This document shows, one piece after another, positions 8,539-17,973 of a stretch of 64,000 nt of DNA. The stretch covers positions 51,929 to 115,928 of the forward strand of contig JAHHHB010000012.1 of the NCBI GenBank assembly GCA_019359545.1, in the 5' to 3' direction. Every line of letters starts with the position of its first letter. The first letter of the stretch is position 1. Origin of the DNA: Desmonostoc geniculatum HA4340-LM1. Its GTDB lineage: Bacteria; Cyanobacteriota; Cyanobacteriia; Cyanobacteriales; Nostocaceae. The notes under the pieces were generated by a model. That model ran no database searches, was not told the origin of the DNA, and saw nothing but the letters and a program-made list of their open reading frames with translations. A program made the position numbers and the translations under genes.

Positions 8539-8576
8539 AAGACTTAGGCTGTGGCTGCATAAGTCTTAATTTTTTT
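8539..8576 (+). terminator. Rho-independent terminator after nblA
   Basis: AAGACTTA (8539-8546) pairs with TAAGTCTT (8560-8567) and is followed by AATTTTTTT. It should separate nblA transcription from cpeBA. Confidence 0.8.
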
Positions 8577-8579
8577 GGG

Positions 8580-8700
8580 GATTGGGGAGTGGGGAGTGGG
8601 GAGTGGGGAGTGTGGGGGGATGGGGAAGTGTGGGGAGATTAGAAAAAAGCTTCCTAACCTCCCACACCTCCCACACCTCCCACACTCCCCCCACTCCCCA
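8580..8700. repeat. Low-complexity repeat between nblA and cpeB
   Basis: GGGGAGTGGGGAGTGGGGAG is followed by GTGTGGGGA and the complementary CCTCCCACACCTCCCACAC, forming an imperfect hairpin. It belongs to the same family as the blocks at 10, 12787 and 14630, and separates the cpeB proximal promoter from nblA. Confidence 0.85.
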
Positions 8701-9405
<705 letters not shown>

Positions 9406-9478
9406 TAGCTCATAGTTAACGGCTATCTAGCCAAACGAAGTGAAATCAAAACCCGATCAAATCCCATCTGGAGTATAA

Positions 9479-9979
<501 letters not shown>

Positions 9980-10021
9980 TACACGGATTGAGTAGCCGAC
10001 GATCTATCGTTGCACTCTAAA

Positions 10022-10086
10022 ACTAGGGACTCTCGGTCTATTGCTTTGCCTAGATGAGGTTGAGCGATGGACTTAGAGTCCCTCAG
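10022..10086 (+). promoter_or_regulatory. Stem-loop between cpeA and cpeZ
   Basis: AGGGACTCT (10025-10033) pairs with AGAGTCCCT (10075-10083), with three further pairs outside a one-base bulge. There is no T-run, so it looks more like an RNA-stabilising or partial-termination element than a classical terminator. It is followed at 10099-10133 by AGAATTCAG repeats. Confidence 0.6.
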
Positions 10087-10150
10087 TTGTAAATAAAAGA
10101 ATTCAGAATTCAGAATTCAGAATTCAGGATTCAAAACGAAATTTTTTCTT

Positions 10151-10759
10151 ATGACGACAGATTCTCTATTTGAACAGTTAAAACACCCTAACCCGAATCT
10201 GCGGGAACGGGCTATGTGGCAGCTCGCAGAAGTCCGCGATGAAAATACGATTCCTCGACTGATGAGTATTTTGGATGATGAAGATGTCACCTATCGTCGA
10301 GCTGCGGTAAAGGCATTGGGTGCCATTGGTGTAGATGCTATACCAGCAGTGGTAGAGTCATTGGTCAATAGTGATAACCCCACCATTCGGGGCAGTTGTG
10401 CTAAAGCCTTGGCACAAATCGCCGCCAACCATCCAGACGTACCCTTCCCAGAAGAGGGCTTACAGGGATTAAAAACAGCACTCAATGACGAAAATGGTGT
10501 TGTATATATTGCATCTGTAATGGCTCTGGGTGAGATTGGTTCCCCTGCCTTTGAAATTTTAACTGAAGCTTTGAAAACCACAGATAATCTTGCGGTAGCT
10601 GTGGCGATTGTCAATGCACTCGGTTCAATGGGTGATGTCCGAGGGGTGGAAGTGCTGACAGCATTGACTAACGATGAAACTGTCGATACTTATGTTCGGG
10701 AGTCAGCGGTGAGCGCCTTACCTCGATTAGAGCAGGTGATTAAATATAGCAGAAATTGA
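10151..10759 (+). CDS. cpeZ: CpeZ, HEAT-repeat chaperone-like factor for phycoerythrin
   Basis: A 202-residue protein made almost entirely of HEAT/PBS-lyase repeats (LRERAMWQLAEVRDENTIPRLMSIL, YRRAAVKALGAIGVDAIPAVVESL, and so on). Length and position after cpeBA match CpeZ of Fremyella diplosiphon, where it assists CpeY and helps CpeB fold. In that organism cpeY and cpeZ are adjacent. Here cpeY is about 4 kb away, beyond a transposon relic, a toxin-antitoxin pair and minus-strand genes. Confidence 0.88.
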   Translation: MTTDSLFEQLKHPNPNLRERAMWQLAEVRDENTIPRLMSILDDEDVTYRRAAVKALGAIGVDAIPAVVESLVNSDNPTIRGSCAKALAQIAANHPDVPFPEEGLQGLKTALNDENGVVYIASVMALGEIGSPAFEILTEALKTTDNLAVAVAIVNALGSMGDVRGVEVLTALTNDETVDTYVRESAVSALPRLEQVIKYSRN

Positions 10760-10771
10760 CACTTCTGGGCG

Positions 10772-10958
10772 TCATGCTGAGGATTCTTGCTTCGCGGGGA
10801 TTCCAATGAATTTACCCTCAGCAAGCATCTTGACCGTATGCCCTACGGCTGCAAGTCTCCTCTGGAGAACTACTTGAGCGGCCGCCACATCTCTATCAGT
10901 GGTATAGCCACAATTTGAGCAAACATGAGTACAAGGTAGAACATACTTTTTGGTACTT
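10772..10958 (-). pseudogene. C-terminal relic of an IS200/IS605 TnpB (OrfB)
   Basis: The reverse strand reads YVLPCTHVCSNCGY, TTDRDVAAAQVVLQRRLAAVG, then a short tail ending at TGA (10774-10772). The CSNCG half of the zinc ribbon and the DRDVAAA motif carrying the last RuvC Asp are typical of TnpB. A stop codon seven codons before the Val-Leu-Pro closes the frame upstream and the remaining ~300 residues are missing, so this is a dead fragment. It marks past IS activity between cpeZ and the toxin-antitoxin pair. Confidence 0.8.
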
Positions 10959-11079
10959 GTTCAATTCTGCAAAGGGGCATCTCGTGGAATTAAAATAAAG
11001 CGAGAGTTTTTGTCCGACGGGATACCGGGAGTCGCTGAGAAGCCTAGACTGTACTGTACTCAGTCAGTGTAGGAGTATG

Positions 11080-11478
11080 TCACATAAACAGGCTAGGTGT
11101 GACCTTAAAGTAATCTCCAAGTGCCTTAGCTTGTGCCTTACTAATTGAGCGTTTGCCGTTCACAACCTCAGACACCACGCCACTCGACCCGATGATGCCC
11201 ACTAAGTCAGCTTGAAGGGTATCACTTGCTTGCATTATGTGTTGGAGAATTTCATGGGGTGCAGATTCATCCATTGGATAGTTCTGGGCTTCATAAGCTT
11301 CAATCAGAGTTACTATCAGTTTATGCAAGGCTTGCTCTTCTGGAGTGCGGTTCTTGGCAAACGTTAGGCGCTCTGCAATTGCTAGGGCGCGATCGTACTC
11401 TTCTTCCGTTTCAATCGCCTTGGGAGCAACTTCAGCTAGTAGCTGGCTATAAGCAGCTTGGTCAAAAGTAAGGGTCAT
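11080..11478 (-). CDS. HigA-like antitoxin (HTH, COG5499 type)
   Basis: A 132-residue protein. The N-terminal half (IETEEEYDRALAIAERLTF, EEQALHKLIVTLIEAYE) and the C-terminal helix-turn-helix (SDTLQADLVGIIGSSGVVSEVVNGKR, SKAQAKALGDYFKVTPSLF) match antitoxins that partner HigB-type toxins. It normally neutralises the toxin and represses the operon. Its start overlaps the toxin gene end by 17 bp, the toxin-first order typical of higBA. Confidence 0.88.
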   Translation of the reverse strand: MTLTFDQAAYSQLLAEVAPKAIETEEEYDRALAIAERLTFAKNRTPEEQALHKLIVTLIEAYEAQNYPMDESAPHEILQHIMQASDTLQADLVGIIGSSGVVSEVVNGKRSISKAQAKALGDYFKVTPSLFM

Positions 11479-11761
11479 TTTTCCAGTTGCCTTTGTCGTA
11501 TTCGGTATGGGTCAGAAAATATTTGTAGTAAACTGTTTGGTCTTCGTAATCTATACCGACAATCAGGCGATAGTCATTACCTTTGATGTTAAAGACAATA
11601 AAATTTCCAACCGCTTCAACATCCCGATAAATCTGACGAACGTCCTCCAAGTTCTGCCATTCTGCTTTTTTGAGGGTTGCGTACCAATTGTCGATTTGCT
11701 TTTTGACATCGGGGTACTGGGAAGCATCAGTGCGGAGGTTACGAATCGCAATCAGATGCAT
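11462..11761 (-). CDS. HigB-like mRNA interferase toxin
   Basis: A 99-residue RelE/HigB-fold toxin of the HigB_toxin family. Visible features are the N-terminal helical region with WYATLKKAEWQNLEDVRQIY, the strands FIVFNIKGNDYRLIVGIDYEDQTVYYKYFLTHTEYDKGNWK, and the conserved terminal H-x-E-Y-D. Family members cleave translating mRNA on the ribosome. With the downstream antitoxin it forms a complete module, inserted between cpeZ and the CpeF-like gene next to an IS relic. This suggests horizontal arrival. Confidence 0.9.
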   Translation of the reverse strand: MHLIAIRNLRTDASQYPDVKKQIDNWYATLKKAEWQNLEDVRQIYRDVEAVGNFIVFNIKGNDYRLIVGIDYEDQTVYYKYFLTHTEYDKGNWKNDPYF

Positions 11762-11865
11762 TCGTCTCTATATTCTCTTGGATATACATCAATCAACGAA
11801 AATTAATTGCTATTTCAACACTTTCAAAATGAGAGCAAAATGTCAAGGTGTAAATTTCTGTCGCC

Positions 11866-12774
11866 TTATTCCCAAGCATTCTCCTCTAACTGTCTTTCAA
11901 TTTGAGAAATCGCTAATTTAATCACCGCCTGAACTCCTGCTTCCTGTTCTTGGATCAATGCGGTTTGTAGAGGCTGTAGGGCGACGCCATCGCCAATTTT
12001 CATCAATGCCAAAGCGGCTGCTTTTCGAGTTTCCCAATCGGGATGATGCAATAACTCAACGAGGTTGGGAATCGCTGCTTGATGAGCTAAACTGCCCAAA
12101 GCTACCGCCGCTTCGCACCGTACCATTGGGGATGGATCACTCAGGGCGTTAATCAAGATTTGAAATGCTTCAGCTTCAGTGCGTTCTTCAGCGATTTTAG
12201 CGATCGCTCCTACCACCCCCGCCCGAACTTCTGGGGAGTCAGAGTTAATTTCCCGATACAAGTGTTCCTTGGCTTCTGCTCCAATAAATGCCAATGCCCA
12301 TACTGCATATCCTTTGGCACTTTCTGGATATTCGGATGAAGCTAAGATTTTCAACAATGCTGGGACAGCAGCCTCACCAATTTTCGCCATCGCTCCCACT
12401 GACGAGGCTTTGACTACCGTATCCTCATCATTTAAGAGGGCGTTCACCAAAGTGGGAACTGCGATCGGATCGGCAATCAGTGTCAAAGTTTTAGTACTAG
12501 CTCGCCGCACAACTGGGTTTGGGTGATTTGCCACGGCTGCCATCAACAAAGGAGTTACAGGCTTACCAACTTTACCCAATGCCTCTGCAAAACTCAAACG
12601 TACCATCCCCCGTGAATCCCCCATACTCTCAATCATCTGCTTGAGGATTTTTTGGTCATCAGGGTTGAAGGTATTTAGATTTAATTGCTCACTCACCGCT
12701 GCAAGTAAAGCATCAGTTTCGGCGTGGGATAGCTGAATTGAATTTTCCCCGGACTGAGTTTCAAAGTTGACCAT
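11866..12774 (-). CDS. cpeF: CpeF/MpeV-like HEAT-repeat bilin lyase
   Basis: A 302-residue E/F-type lyase relative. Residues about 40-295 are successive HEAT repeats (VRLSFAEALGKVGKPVTPLLMAA, VVRRASTKTLTLIADPIAVPTLVNALL, VRAGVVGAIAKIAEE). Length, repeat pattern and location in a phycoerythrin cluster suit CpeF, which in Fremyella attaches the doubly linked phycoerythrobilin to CpeB Cys48/Cys59. Alternatives are other E/F-clan lyases or NblB/IaiH-like proteins. The start is the ATG at 12774 (MVNFETQ). A longer frame upstream runs only through low-complexity repeat DNA and should not be annotated. Confidence 0.7.
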   Translation of the reverse strand: MVNFETQSGENSIQLSHAETDALLAAVSEQLNLNTFNPDDQKILKQMIESMGDSRGMVRLSFAEALGKVGKPVTPLLMAAVANHPNPVVRRASTKTLTLIADPIAVPTLVNALLNDEDTVVKASSVGAMAKIGEAAVPALLKILASSEYPESAKGYAVWALAFIGAEAKEHLYREINSDSPEVRAGVVGAIAKIAEERTEAEAFQILINALSDPSPMVRCEAAVALGSLAHQAAIPNLVELLHHPDWETRKAAALALMKIGDGVALQPLQTALIQEQEAGVQAVIKLAISQIERQLEENAWE

Positions 12775-12786
12775 GTGAATTAGGGA

Positions 12787-12981
12787 ATGGGGGGTGGGGA
12801 GTGGGGATTGGGGAGTGGGGAGTGGGGAGATGATATGGAGTGTGGGGAGTGTGGGGAGAGAGGGGAGAGAGGGGGGAAAGATTTCTTCCCCATCCTCCCA
12901 CACCTCCCACACTTCCAATGCCCAATGCCCAATGCCCTATGCCCCATGCCTAATCCAAAATCCAAAATCTAAAATCCAAAA
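12787..12981. repeat. Inverted repeat copy 1 (low-complexity hairpin element)
   Basis: GTGTGGGGA and GAGAGGGG units, GGAAAGATTTCTTCC at the centre, CACACCTCC units, then AATGCCC heptamers and AAAATCC units. About 12811-12981 is almost identical to the reverse complement of 14630-14806. This copy has three AATGCCC heptamers where the other has four. It sits between cpeF and the 78-residue gene. Confidence 0.9.
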
Positions 12982-12983
12982 TA

Positions 12984-13220
12984 TTAGTTACTTCCAGTTA
13001 GAGCAGCGTGCTGATTACGCAGTTCTTGGAGCGCGGCATCAATTTTGACAAGCTCAGGCTCCAATTTTGCCATGACGCTTACCCTCATCAATTTGGCGCG
13101 TTTTGCCGTTTCTGTAGTTTCTTGAACTAGACGTTCCCGATATTGCTCAAGTTCTGTAATGGCCTCTGCTAGATCTTGAGCGGTTACATCATTTGTTGTC
13201 AGTTCTGAGGTTTCATCCAT
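12984..13220 (-). CDS. Small helical protein of unknown function in the phycoerythrin cluster
   Basis: A 78-residue, highly charged protein. Residues about 15-72 are rich in E, K, Q and L with heptad-like spacing (LAEAITELEQYRERLVQETTETAKRAKLM, LVKIDAALQELRNQHAAL), predicting a coiled coil. No catalytic motif or membrane segment is seen. I do not recognise a named family. Its place between a bilin-lyase homologue and a DUF1838 gene, all on one strand, hints at a phycobilisome-related role, but that is inference. Confidence 0.7.
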   Translation of the reverse strand: MDETSELTTNDVTAQDLAEAITELEQYRERLVQETTETAKRAKLMRVSVMAKLEPELVKIDAALQELRNQHAALTGSN

Positions 13221-13823
13221 ATCTTTTGTTTACTTTATTTGCATTTATGATGATTTTTTGCCAGTGTTTCGTTACTTTTTCGAGGCTGGTAGTTGTCTCA
13301 TTCATACAAATGATTAATTGTCAAGAAAAAACTAACTAATAGCTGACAAAAGATACATTCCGATCTTCTCAGATTGTGTTACCACTGGTAAAGCTTTTTG
13401 AGGGAAATCCTCAAAACAGTAAGCTAAGTGCAGCCATCAATCAAAGTGCTGTTGAAGAAGAATTCAGAAGTCAGAATTCAGGAGTCAGCAATCTTGACGT
13501 GACGCTCAAAGACTTGCTCAGAGCGAGTCCGCGATAGCGGAGCGTTAGCGAGTACTCGAGCGTCGCGTCTTTTGGATTGACCCCGTACCACTTGCGGTGC
13601 GGGGCATTATGATTTTAAATTTTGGATTTTGGATTTGTTCCGCCCACGCTTAGACGGGACACGAACCGAAATAATCTAAAATCTCAAATCTCAAATCTCA
13701 AATTGCCACGGTCAATCATGAAAAAATCCCACAAATAACAATGAAAAAGGTTTATTCCCCTACTCCCCACTCCCCACTCCCTTTTTCAAGTTAGACATCT
13801 CCTCAGCACCGTACAAAAAACAA
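13221..13823. other. 600-bp gene-free stretch with hairpins and dispersed repeats
   Basis: No coding sequence seen. It contains an AGAATTCAGAAGTCAG-type repeat (13460-13488), a GAGTCCGCGATAGCGGAGCG motif (13526-13545), an imperfect CCCCGTACC/GGTGCGGGG hairpin (about 13583-13604), AAATTTTGGATT and AATCTCAAATC repeats (13613-13700) and CCCCACTCC repeats (13755-13780). ATTGCCACGGTCAAT recurs at about 16188-16202, beside a similar AAAATC repeat. Confidence 0.6.
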
Positions 13824-14624
13824 TCAAGAGGTTTCTTCTAGTGGGAAAATATCGCCGCGCAAGTAGGATTCAAAGTTTTTTTTAAAGTATTGAATACTCG
13901 TTATATTCGGTTCATCGCTTTCTGTCGGCGTGAATTCATAAATTGGGACTTTTTCCCTGACTAGCTTTACCAATTTAGGATCGAGTTGCTCAAAACTATC
14001 TACTCTGAATATTGTGGTTTCAAATCTTAATTTAGCTGGATGAGCATATCCTAATTTCATCCAAGGCATCCAAGGACAATCTCTTGCCCATTTAGCAGGA
14101 GGAACTTCAGTTACATCAGGTCGGCAGGCATTTGAGATAAAATATTCAACTCCCTTAAACTTTTCTTCAGGGCAATAATCTGAGTATTTACTATCTCCTG
14201 CTAAAGGATGGGGGTATTCTAAAGGAATTTCCATCACAGAGGTAAGATATCCCTGACCTTTGGGGATGATAAATTTTTTTGGTTTGACTGAGCCTTGGAC
14301 AATTCTATTAGCAATATGTACTACTGGTACTGGTTGACTTGCTGTTGGTGACTGCCAAAAATGGAGAATTTCTTGAGTGTTTGGGTCACAAAATAGACCT
14401 AATTCTCTATTTATTCTATGTCCCACTTCCCCATACTCAGAATCGGGTTTGATAAATACTTTTGTCGCATTCATCCCAATAATAGAGAACAATTTTTCTT
14501 TTGGTTTCTCTGGTGTTTCTTGCCACCAAATTTCTCCAGACCAATTGTAATAAAGCTGTAATCCATGATTTTTTCTGTAAAAATCAAGATTATTAAGTTC
14601 GTAGTCATCTAAGTAAGCACCCAT
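13824..14624 (-). CDS. DUF1838 family protein in the phycoerythrin cluster
   Basis: A 266-residue soluble protein. The segments GEIWWQETPEKPKEKLFSI, GHRINRELGLFCDPNTQEIL and VPVVHIANRIV follow the DUF1838 pattern of a DP-x-TGE-like turn followed by VVH-x-N. The second half is Trp- and Pro-rich (PPAKWARDCPWMPWMKLGYAHPAKLRF). No signal peptide or catalytic motif is evident. It is on the minus strand, in the segment bracketed by the inverted repeats. The biochemical role of DUF1838 is unknown to me. Confidence 0.75.
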   Translation of the reverse strand: MGAYLDDYELNNLDFYRKNHGLQLYYNWSGEIWWQETPEKPKEKLFSIIGMNATKVFIKPDSEYGEVGHRINRELGLFCDPNTQEILHFWQSPTASQPVPVVHIANRIVQGSVKPKKFIIPKGQGYLTSVMEIPLEYPHPLAGDSKYSDYCPEEKFKGVEYFISNACRPDVTEVPPAKWARDCPWMPWMKLGYAHPAKLRFETTIFRVDSFEQLDPKLVKLVREKVPIYEFTPTESDEPNITSIQYFKKNFESYLRGDIFPLEETS

Positions 14625-14629
14625 AGCTA

Positions 14630-14806
14630 TTTTGGATTTTAGATTTTAGATTTTGGATTGGGTATGGGGCATAGGGCATTGGGCATTGGGCATTGGGCAT
14701 TGGAAGTGTGGGAGGTGTGGGAGGATGGGGAAGAAATCTTTCCCCCCTCTCTCCCCTCTCTCCCCACACTCCCCACACTCCATATCATCTCCCCACTCCC
14801 CAGTCC
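14630..14806. repeat. Inverted repeat copy 2 (low-complexity hairpin element)
   Basis: The reverse complement of this block matches 12811-12981 nearly base for base, including the GGAAAGATTTCTTCC centre and GATGATATGG. It differs mainly by one extra 7-bp AATGCCC unit and two substitutions near the AAAATCC end. It lies between the DUF1838 gene and cpeY. Confidence 0.9.
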
Positions 14807-14854
14807 CTAGTACGATAGTAAACATGATAATTCTCCTCAGCAATTAATAAATCA

Positions 14855-16126
14855 ATGGATAAACGGTTTTTTAGCATTTTTGGGCTAACAGAAGAACAAG
14901 CGATCGCCATTATCGATACACCGTTAGAACAACTGGAAGACTCTTCTGATAAATATATTGCTGTTTCGCATTTGATTAATTTCCCCACAGAACAATCGAT
15001 CGCGGCTTTGGTGCGGGCGATTGAAACCAGTAACCCGGCTGAATTAGACCACCGCATTGTCCGACGCAAGGCTGTGGAAAGTCTGGGGCGATTGCAGGCC
15101 GAATCTGCTTTACCTGTAATTCGCCAGTGCCTTCACGATGATGATATTTATACTGTGGAAAATACTGTATGGGCAATTGGGGAAATCGGGACTAAAGACC
15201 CGGAAATTCTTGAAGAAGTGGCACAATTACTGGATAAACCAGATCAAATTTATCGGGTAATTATTCATACTTTGGCTCATGCTAATTATCAGCCGTCTTT
15301 AGAGCGTGTGCGTAAATTTACTCAAGTTGAGGACGAACCTACCCGTAGTGCGGCGATCGCTACAGTTTGTCGCTTTACGGGTGACTATTCTCAAATAAAT
15401 GAGGTAACGGCTTTGTTGCAGAGCTCCAATGTGAACGCACGACGCGGTTGTATTCAAGATTTGATTGATTCGCGCTACTACAAAGCCATCCCAGAAATCG
15501 CCCGTTGTCCTGTATCTTTGGTGTTTCGATTGCGAGCATTGCGGATGCTTTTAGATGCAGGTGTTCCATCTGGTGAAATTACCTTTGCAGAAGTTCAACC
15601 TCACTTAGAACAAGTATTGTACGATCATCCCAACAACATTGATTTAGTACATGAATATGATGTTACCCCTGTATTGAATTTTGTGATTGAGGAACTCTAT
15701 CAAACTGATTTTGGACGGTGCTATTTAGCAACAAAAACCTTACTAGATATCTATCCACAGGAAGCACCAGCGGCACTTTTAACAACTTATGCAGATAAAG
15801 CATATAACGATTATGGCGCTCACTATCATGTGATGAAACTTTTGGGCTGGCTAAAATATGCTCCTGCTTATGATTTGTTAGTAGAAAATTTGCACAATCG
15901 GGAACCCCAATTTCAAAAATCTCGTGCTGCTTGTGCGATCGCTCTTGGTGAATTGGGCAATTCACAGGCAATTCCTGAACTCAAAATTTGCCTGAATTCA
16001 CCTATTTGGGATTTGAAATATGCTTGTTTATTGGCGCTAGACCGCTTAGGAGATTCATCTGGTCGGGAAATTAGCACTCAGGATGCTGACTGGTTAATTA
16101 GAGCCAAAGCACAGAGTAATAAATAG
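14855..16126 (+). CDS. cpeY: CpeY, phycoerythrobilin lyase for phycoerythrin
   Basis: A 423-residue E/F-clan lyase with HEAT/PBS-lyase repeats along its length (IVRRKAVESLGRLQAESALPVIRQCL, YTVENTVWAIGEIGTKDPEILEEV, SRAACAIALGELGNSQAIPELKICL). The N-terminus MDKRFFSIFGLTEEQAIAII and the length fit CpeY of Fremyella diplosiphon, which ligates phycoerythrobilin to the central cysteine of CpeA. A central conserved region (HVMKLLGWLKYAPAYDLL) is shared with CpcE-type proteins. It is transcribed away from the DUF1838 gene and is separated from cpeBA-cpeZ. Confidence 0.9.
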   Translation: MDKRFFSIFGLTEEQAIAIIDTPLEQLEDSSDKYIAVSHLINFPTEQSIAALVRAIETSNPAELDHRIVRRKAVESLGRLQAESALPVIRQCLHDDDIYTVENTVWAIGEIGTKDPEILEEVAQLLDKPDQIYRVIIHTLAHANYQPSLERVRKFTQVEDEPTRSAAIATVCRFTGDYSQINEVTALLQSSNVNARRGCIQDLIDSRYYKAIPEIARCPVSLVFRLRALRMLLDAGVPSGEITFAEVQPHLEQVLYDHPNNIDLVHEYDVTPVLNFVIEELYQTDFGRCYLATKTLLDIYPQEAPAALLTTYADKAYNDYGAHYHVMKLLGWLKYAPAYDLLVENLHNREPQFQKSRAACAIALGELGNSQAIPELKICLNSPIWDLKYACLLALDRLGDSSGREISTQDADWLIRAKAQSNK

Positions 16127-16197
16127 TTATAAGCCATTGGATTTTGGATTTTTACTAAAATCTAAAATCCAAAATCCAAAATCTAAAATTGCCACGG

Positions 16198-17973
16198 TCA
16201 ATTATTGCTTTGGACTATGGAACCTTGCCAATTAGTAGGCAATTTTAATTCATTAGAACTTAGCGGTTTTTGCACCTGATGCAAAGGAATCTCAATCCAA
16301 AATTCAGTTCCTTTGCCTAATTCTGAATCACATCGCAGGACTCCAGAGTGTTTTTGCACAATAATTTGATAGCTAATCGATAAGCCTAACCCTGTTCCTT
16401 GACCTACAGGTTTAGTTGTGAAAAATGGATCGAACAATTTCTGTTTAACTTCTTGGGTCATACCTAGCCCGTTATCTACAATTCTCACTATCACTCGATT
16501 GTTTTCAAGAAGTTTAGTATTAATTATAATCTGACTAGGATTGCTCTCAATCTCTTGTTTTGAACGTTGAGCATTGCACATATCCAAAGCATCGATCGCA
16601 TTATTAATCACGTTCATAAACACCTGATTTAATTGCCCTGCATAGCACTCTACCAAAGGCAACTCACCATACTCCTTGATGATTTCAATTTTGGCATGTT
16701 CTGGCTTAGCTTTGAATCGATTTTGCAAAATCAGCAGCGTGCTATCAATACCTTCGTGAATATCAACTTCTTTCATGTCTGCTTCATCCAAATGAGAGAA
16801 GGTGCGTAAAGACAGGACAATCTGCTCAATTCGCCGCGATCCCATTTTCATTGAAGTTAATATTTTCGGCAGATCCTCTATAAGAAATTCCAATTCAATA
16901 GTGTCAATTTTTTCCTGAATTTTCTGTTTAGAATTCGGAAATTCTTCTTGATAAAGCCGTACTAATTCTAGCAATTGTTGTGTGTATTCGCTGACGTAAG
17001 TAATATTGCCAGAGATAAAGTTGACGGGGTTATTAATTTCGTGTGCTACTCCTGCCACCATTTGACCCAGACTAGACATTTTTTCAGTTTGAATTAATTG
17101 AGCTTGGGTGTTTTGGAGTTCTTGTAAAGCTTTCTGGAGTTCAGACTGTGCCTGTTTGCGTTCAGAAATTTCTAACTCCAGGCGTTGATTCATATGGGTT
17201 AATTCAGTGTTTTTCATTAAAGTTTCACGAGATTCGGCTAGTTTCACTGCCATGTAGTTAAATGCATTGGCAAGATCTTCTACTTCATCTCCTGTGTGAA
17301 TATCTAAACGGTAGTCTAAATTCCCGGCTGCAATTTCTGCGGTTCCTGCTTGTAAATTCTGCAAAGACTTAACTGTTGGACGCCAAATCAGCAGAAATTT
17401 GCCAACAAATAAAATTATAATTACTTGCACAACTGCAAAGGAAATAATTCTCTGCACTTGATATAAATTTTCTAATTGTTCTTCAACTACAATACTCTGC
17501 TGATTAGCACGTTTAATCAGTTGAGTAAGAAACAATTCAATGTCTCTATCAAAAGAATTAATAGCCAGAAAATACTGTTGGGAATCAGCTAGAGAAGTGT
17601 CGCTAGAATTGCGGTGAGTTAGTTTACTTCCTAAGTTGCTAAGAAACTGGTGACGGCGACGAATCACTGAAATTTCCGTAGCATTTGGCATCAATTTTTC
17701 TAACTGTTTGAGTGAGTCAAGAAACTCTGTTGCAGAGTTAAGCATTGCTGTATCTTGACTCTTGAGTAAAACAATATCCTTGAGTTCAATAATTTCAGAC
17801 TTTAAAGCATTTTCGGCAGTCAGAGCAACTTGAATAATTTCGGTGGTTCGATTGCTTTTTTCACGGATAGTCTGCTTAATTTGTTGGACAGCTACAGCAT
17901 TGCCAACAAGAATTGCTACTATCAGTCCGACAGACACAGCGGAACCTGTAAAAAATTTGGTAGAGATTTTCAT
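16198..17973 (-). CDS. Membrane sensor histidine kinase coupled to a PhnD-like binding protein
   Basis: A 591-residue kinase. TM1 lies near residues 8-28, a periplasmic helical domain to about 175, then TM2, HAMP (GTAEIAAGNLDYRLDIHTGDEVEDLANAF) and a coiled coil. The H-box is GQMVAGVAHEINNPVNF (phospho-acceptor His), followed by a HATPase domain with N-box NVINNAIDAL and G boxes DNGLGM and GTGLGLSIS. Its start codon overlaps the stop of the PhnD-like lipoprotein gene by 4 nt, so it probably senses that protein's ligand-bound state. No receiver domain is present in the protein or next to the gene. Confidence 0.9.
   Translation of the reverse strand: MKISTKFFTGSAVSVGLIVAILVGNAVAVQQIKQTIREKSNRTTEIIQVALTAENALKSEIIELKDIVLLKSQDTAMLNSATEFLDSLKQLEKLMPNATEISVIRRRHQFLSNLGSKLTHRNSSDTSLADSQQYFLAINSFDRDIELFLTQLIKRANQQSIVVEEQLENLYQVQRIISFAVVQVIIILFVGKFLLIWRPTVKSLQNLQAGTAEIAAGNLDYRLDIHTGDEVEDLANAFNYMAVKLAESRETLMKNTELTHMNQRLELEISERKQAQSELQKALQELQNTQAQLIQTEKMSSLGQMVAGVAHEINNPVNFISGNITYVSEYTQQLLELVRLYQEEFPNSKQKIQEKIDTIELEFLIEDLPKILTSMKMGSRRIEQIVLSLRTFSHLDEADMKEVDIHEGIDSTLLILQNRFKAKPEHAKIEIIKEYGELPLVECYAGQLNQVFMNVINNAIDALDMCNAQRSKQEIESNPSQIIINTKLLENNRVIVRIVDNGLGMTQEVKQKLFDPFFTTKPVGQGTGLGLSISYQIIVQKHSGVLRCDSELGKGTEFWIEIPLHQVQKPLSSNELKLPTNWQGSIVQSNN

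Noticed and set aside
12775..12918. N-terminal extension of the CpeF-like protein
   Set aside because: It is encoded entirely by low-complexity repeat DNA; MVNFETQ at 12774 is a normal start.
12780..13048. Small frames within the inverted-repeat blocks
   Set aside because: Proline/serine or Gly/Glu repeat translations mirrored in the second copy at 14630; not genes.
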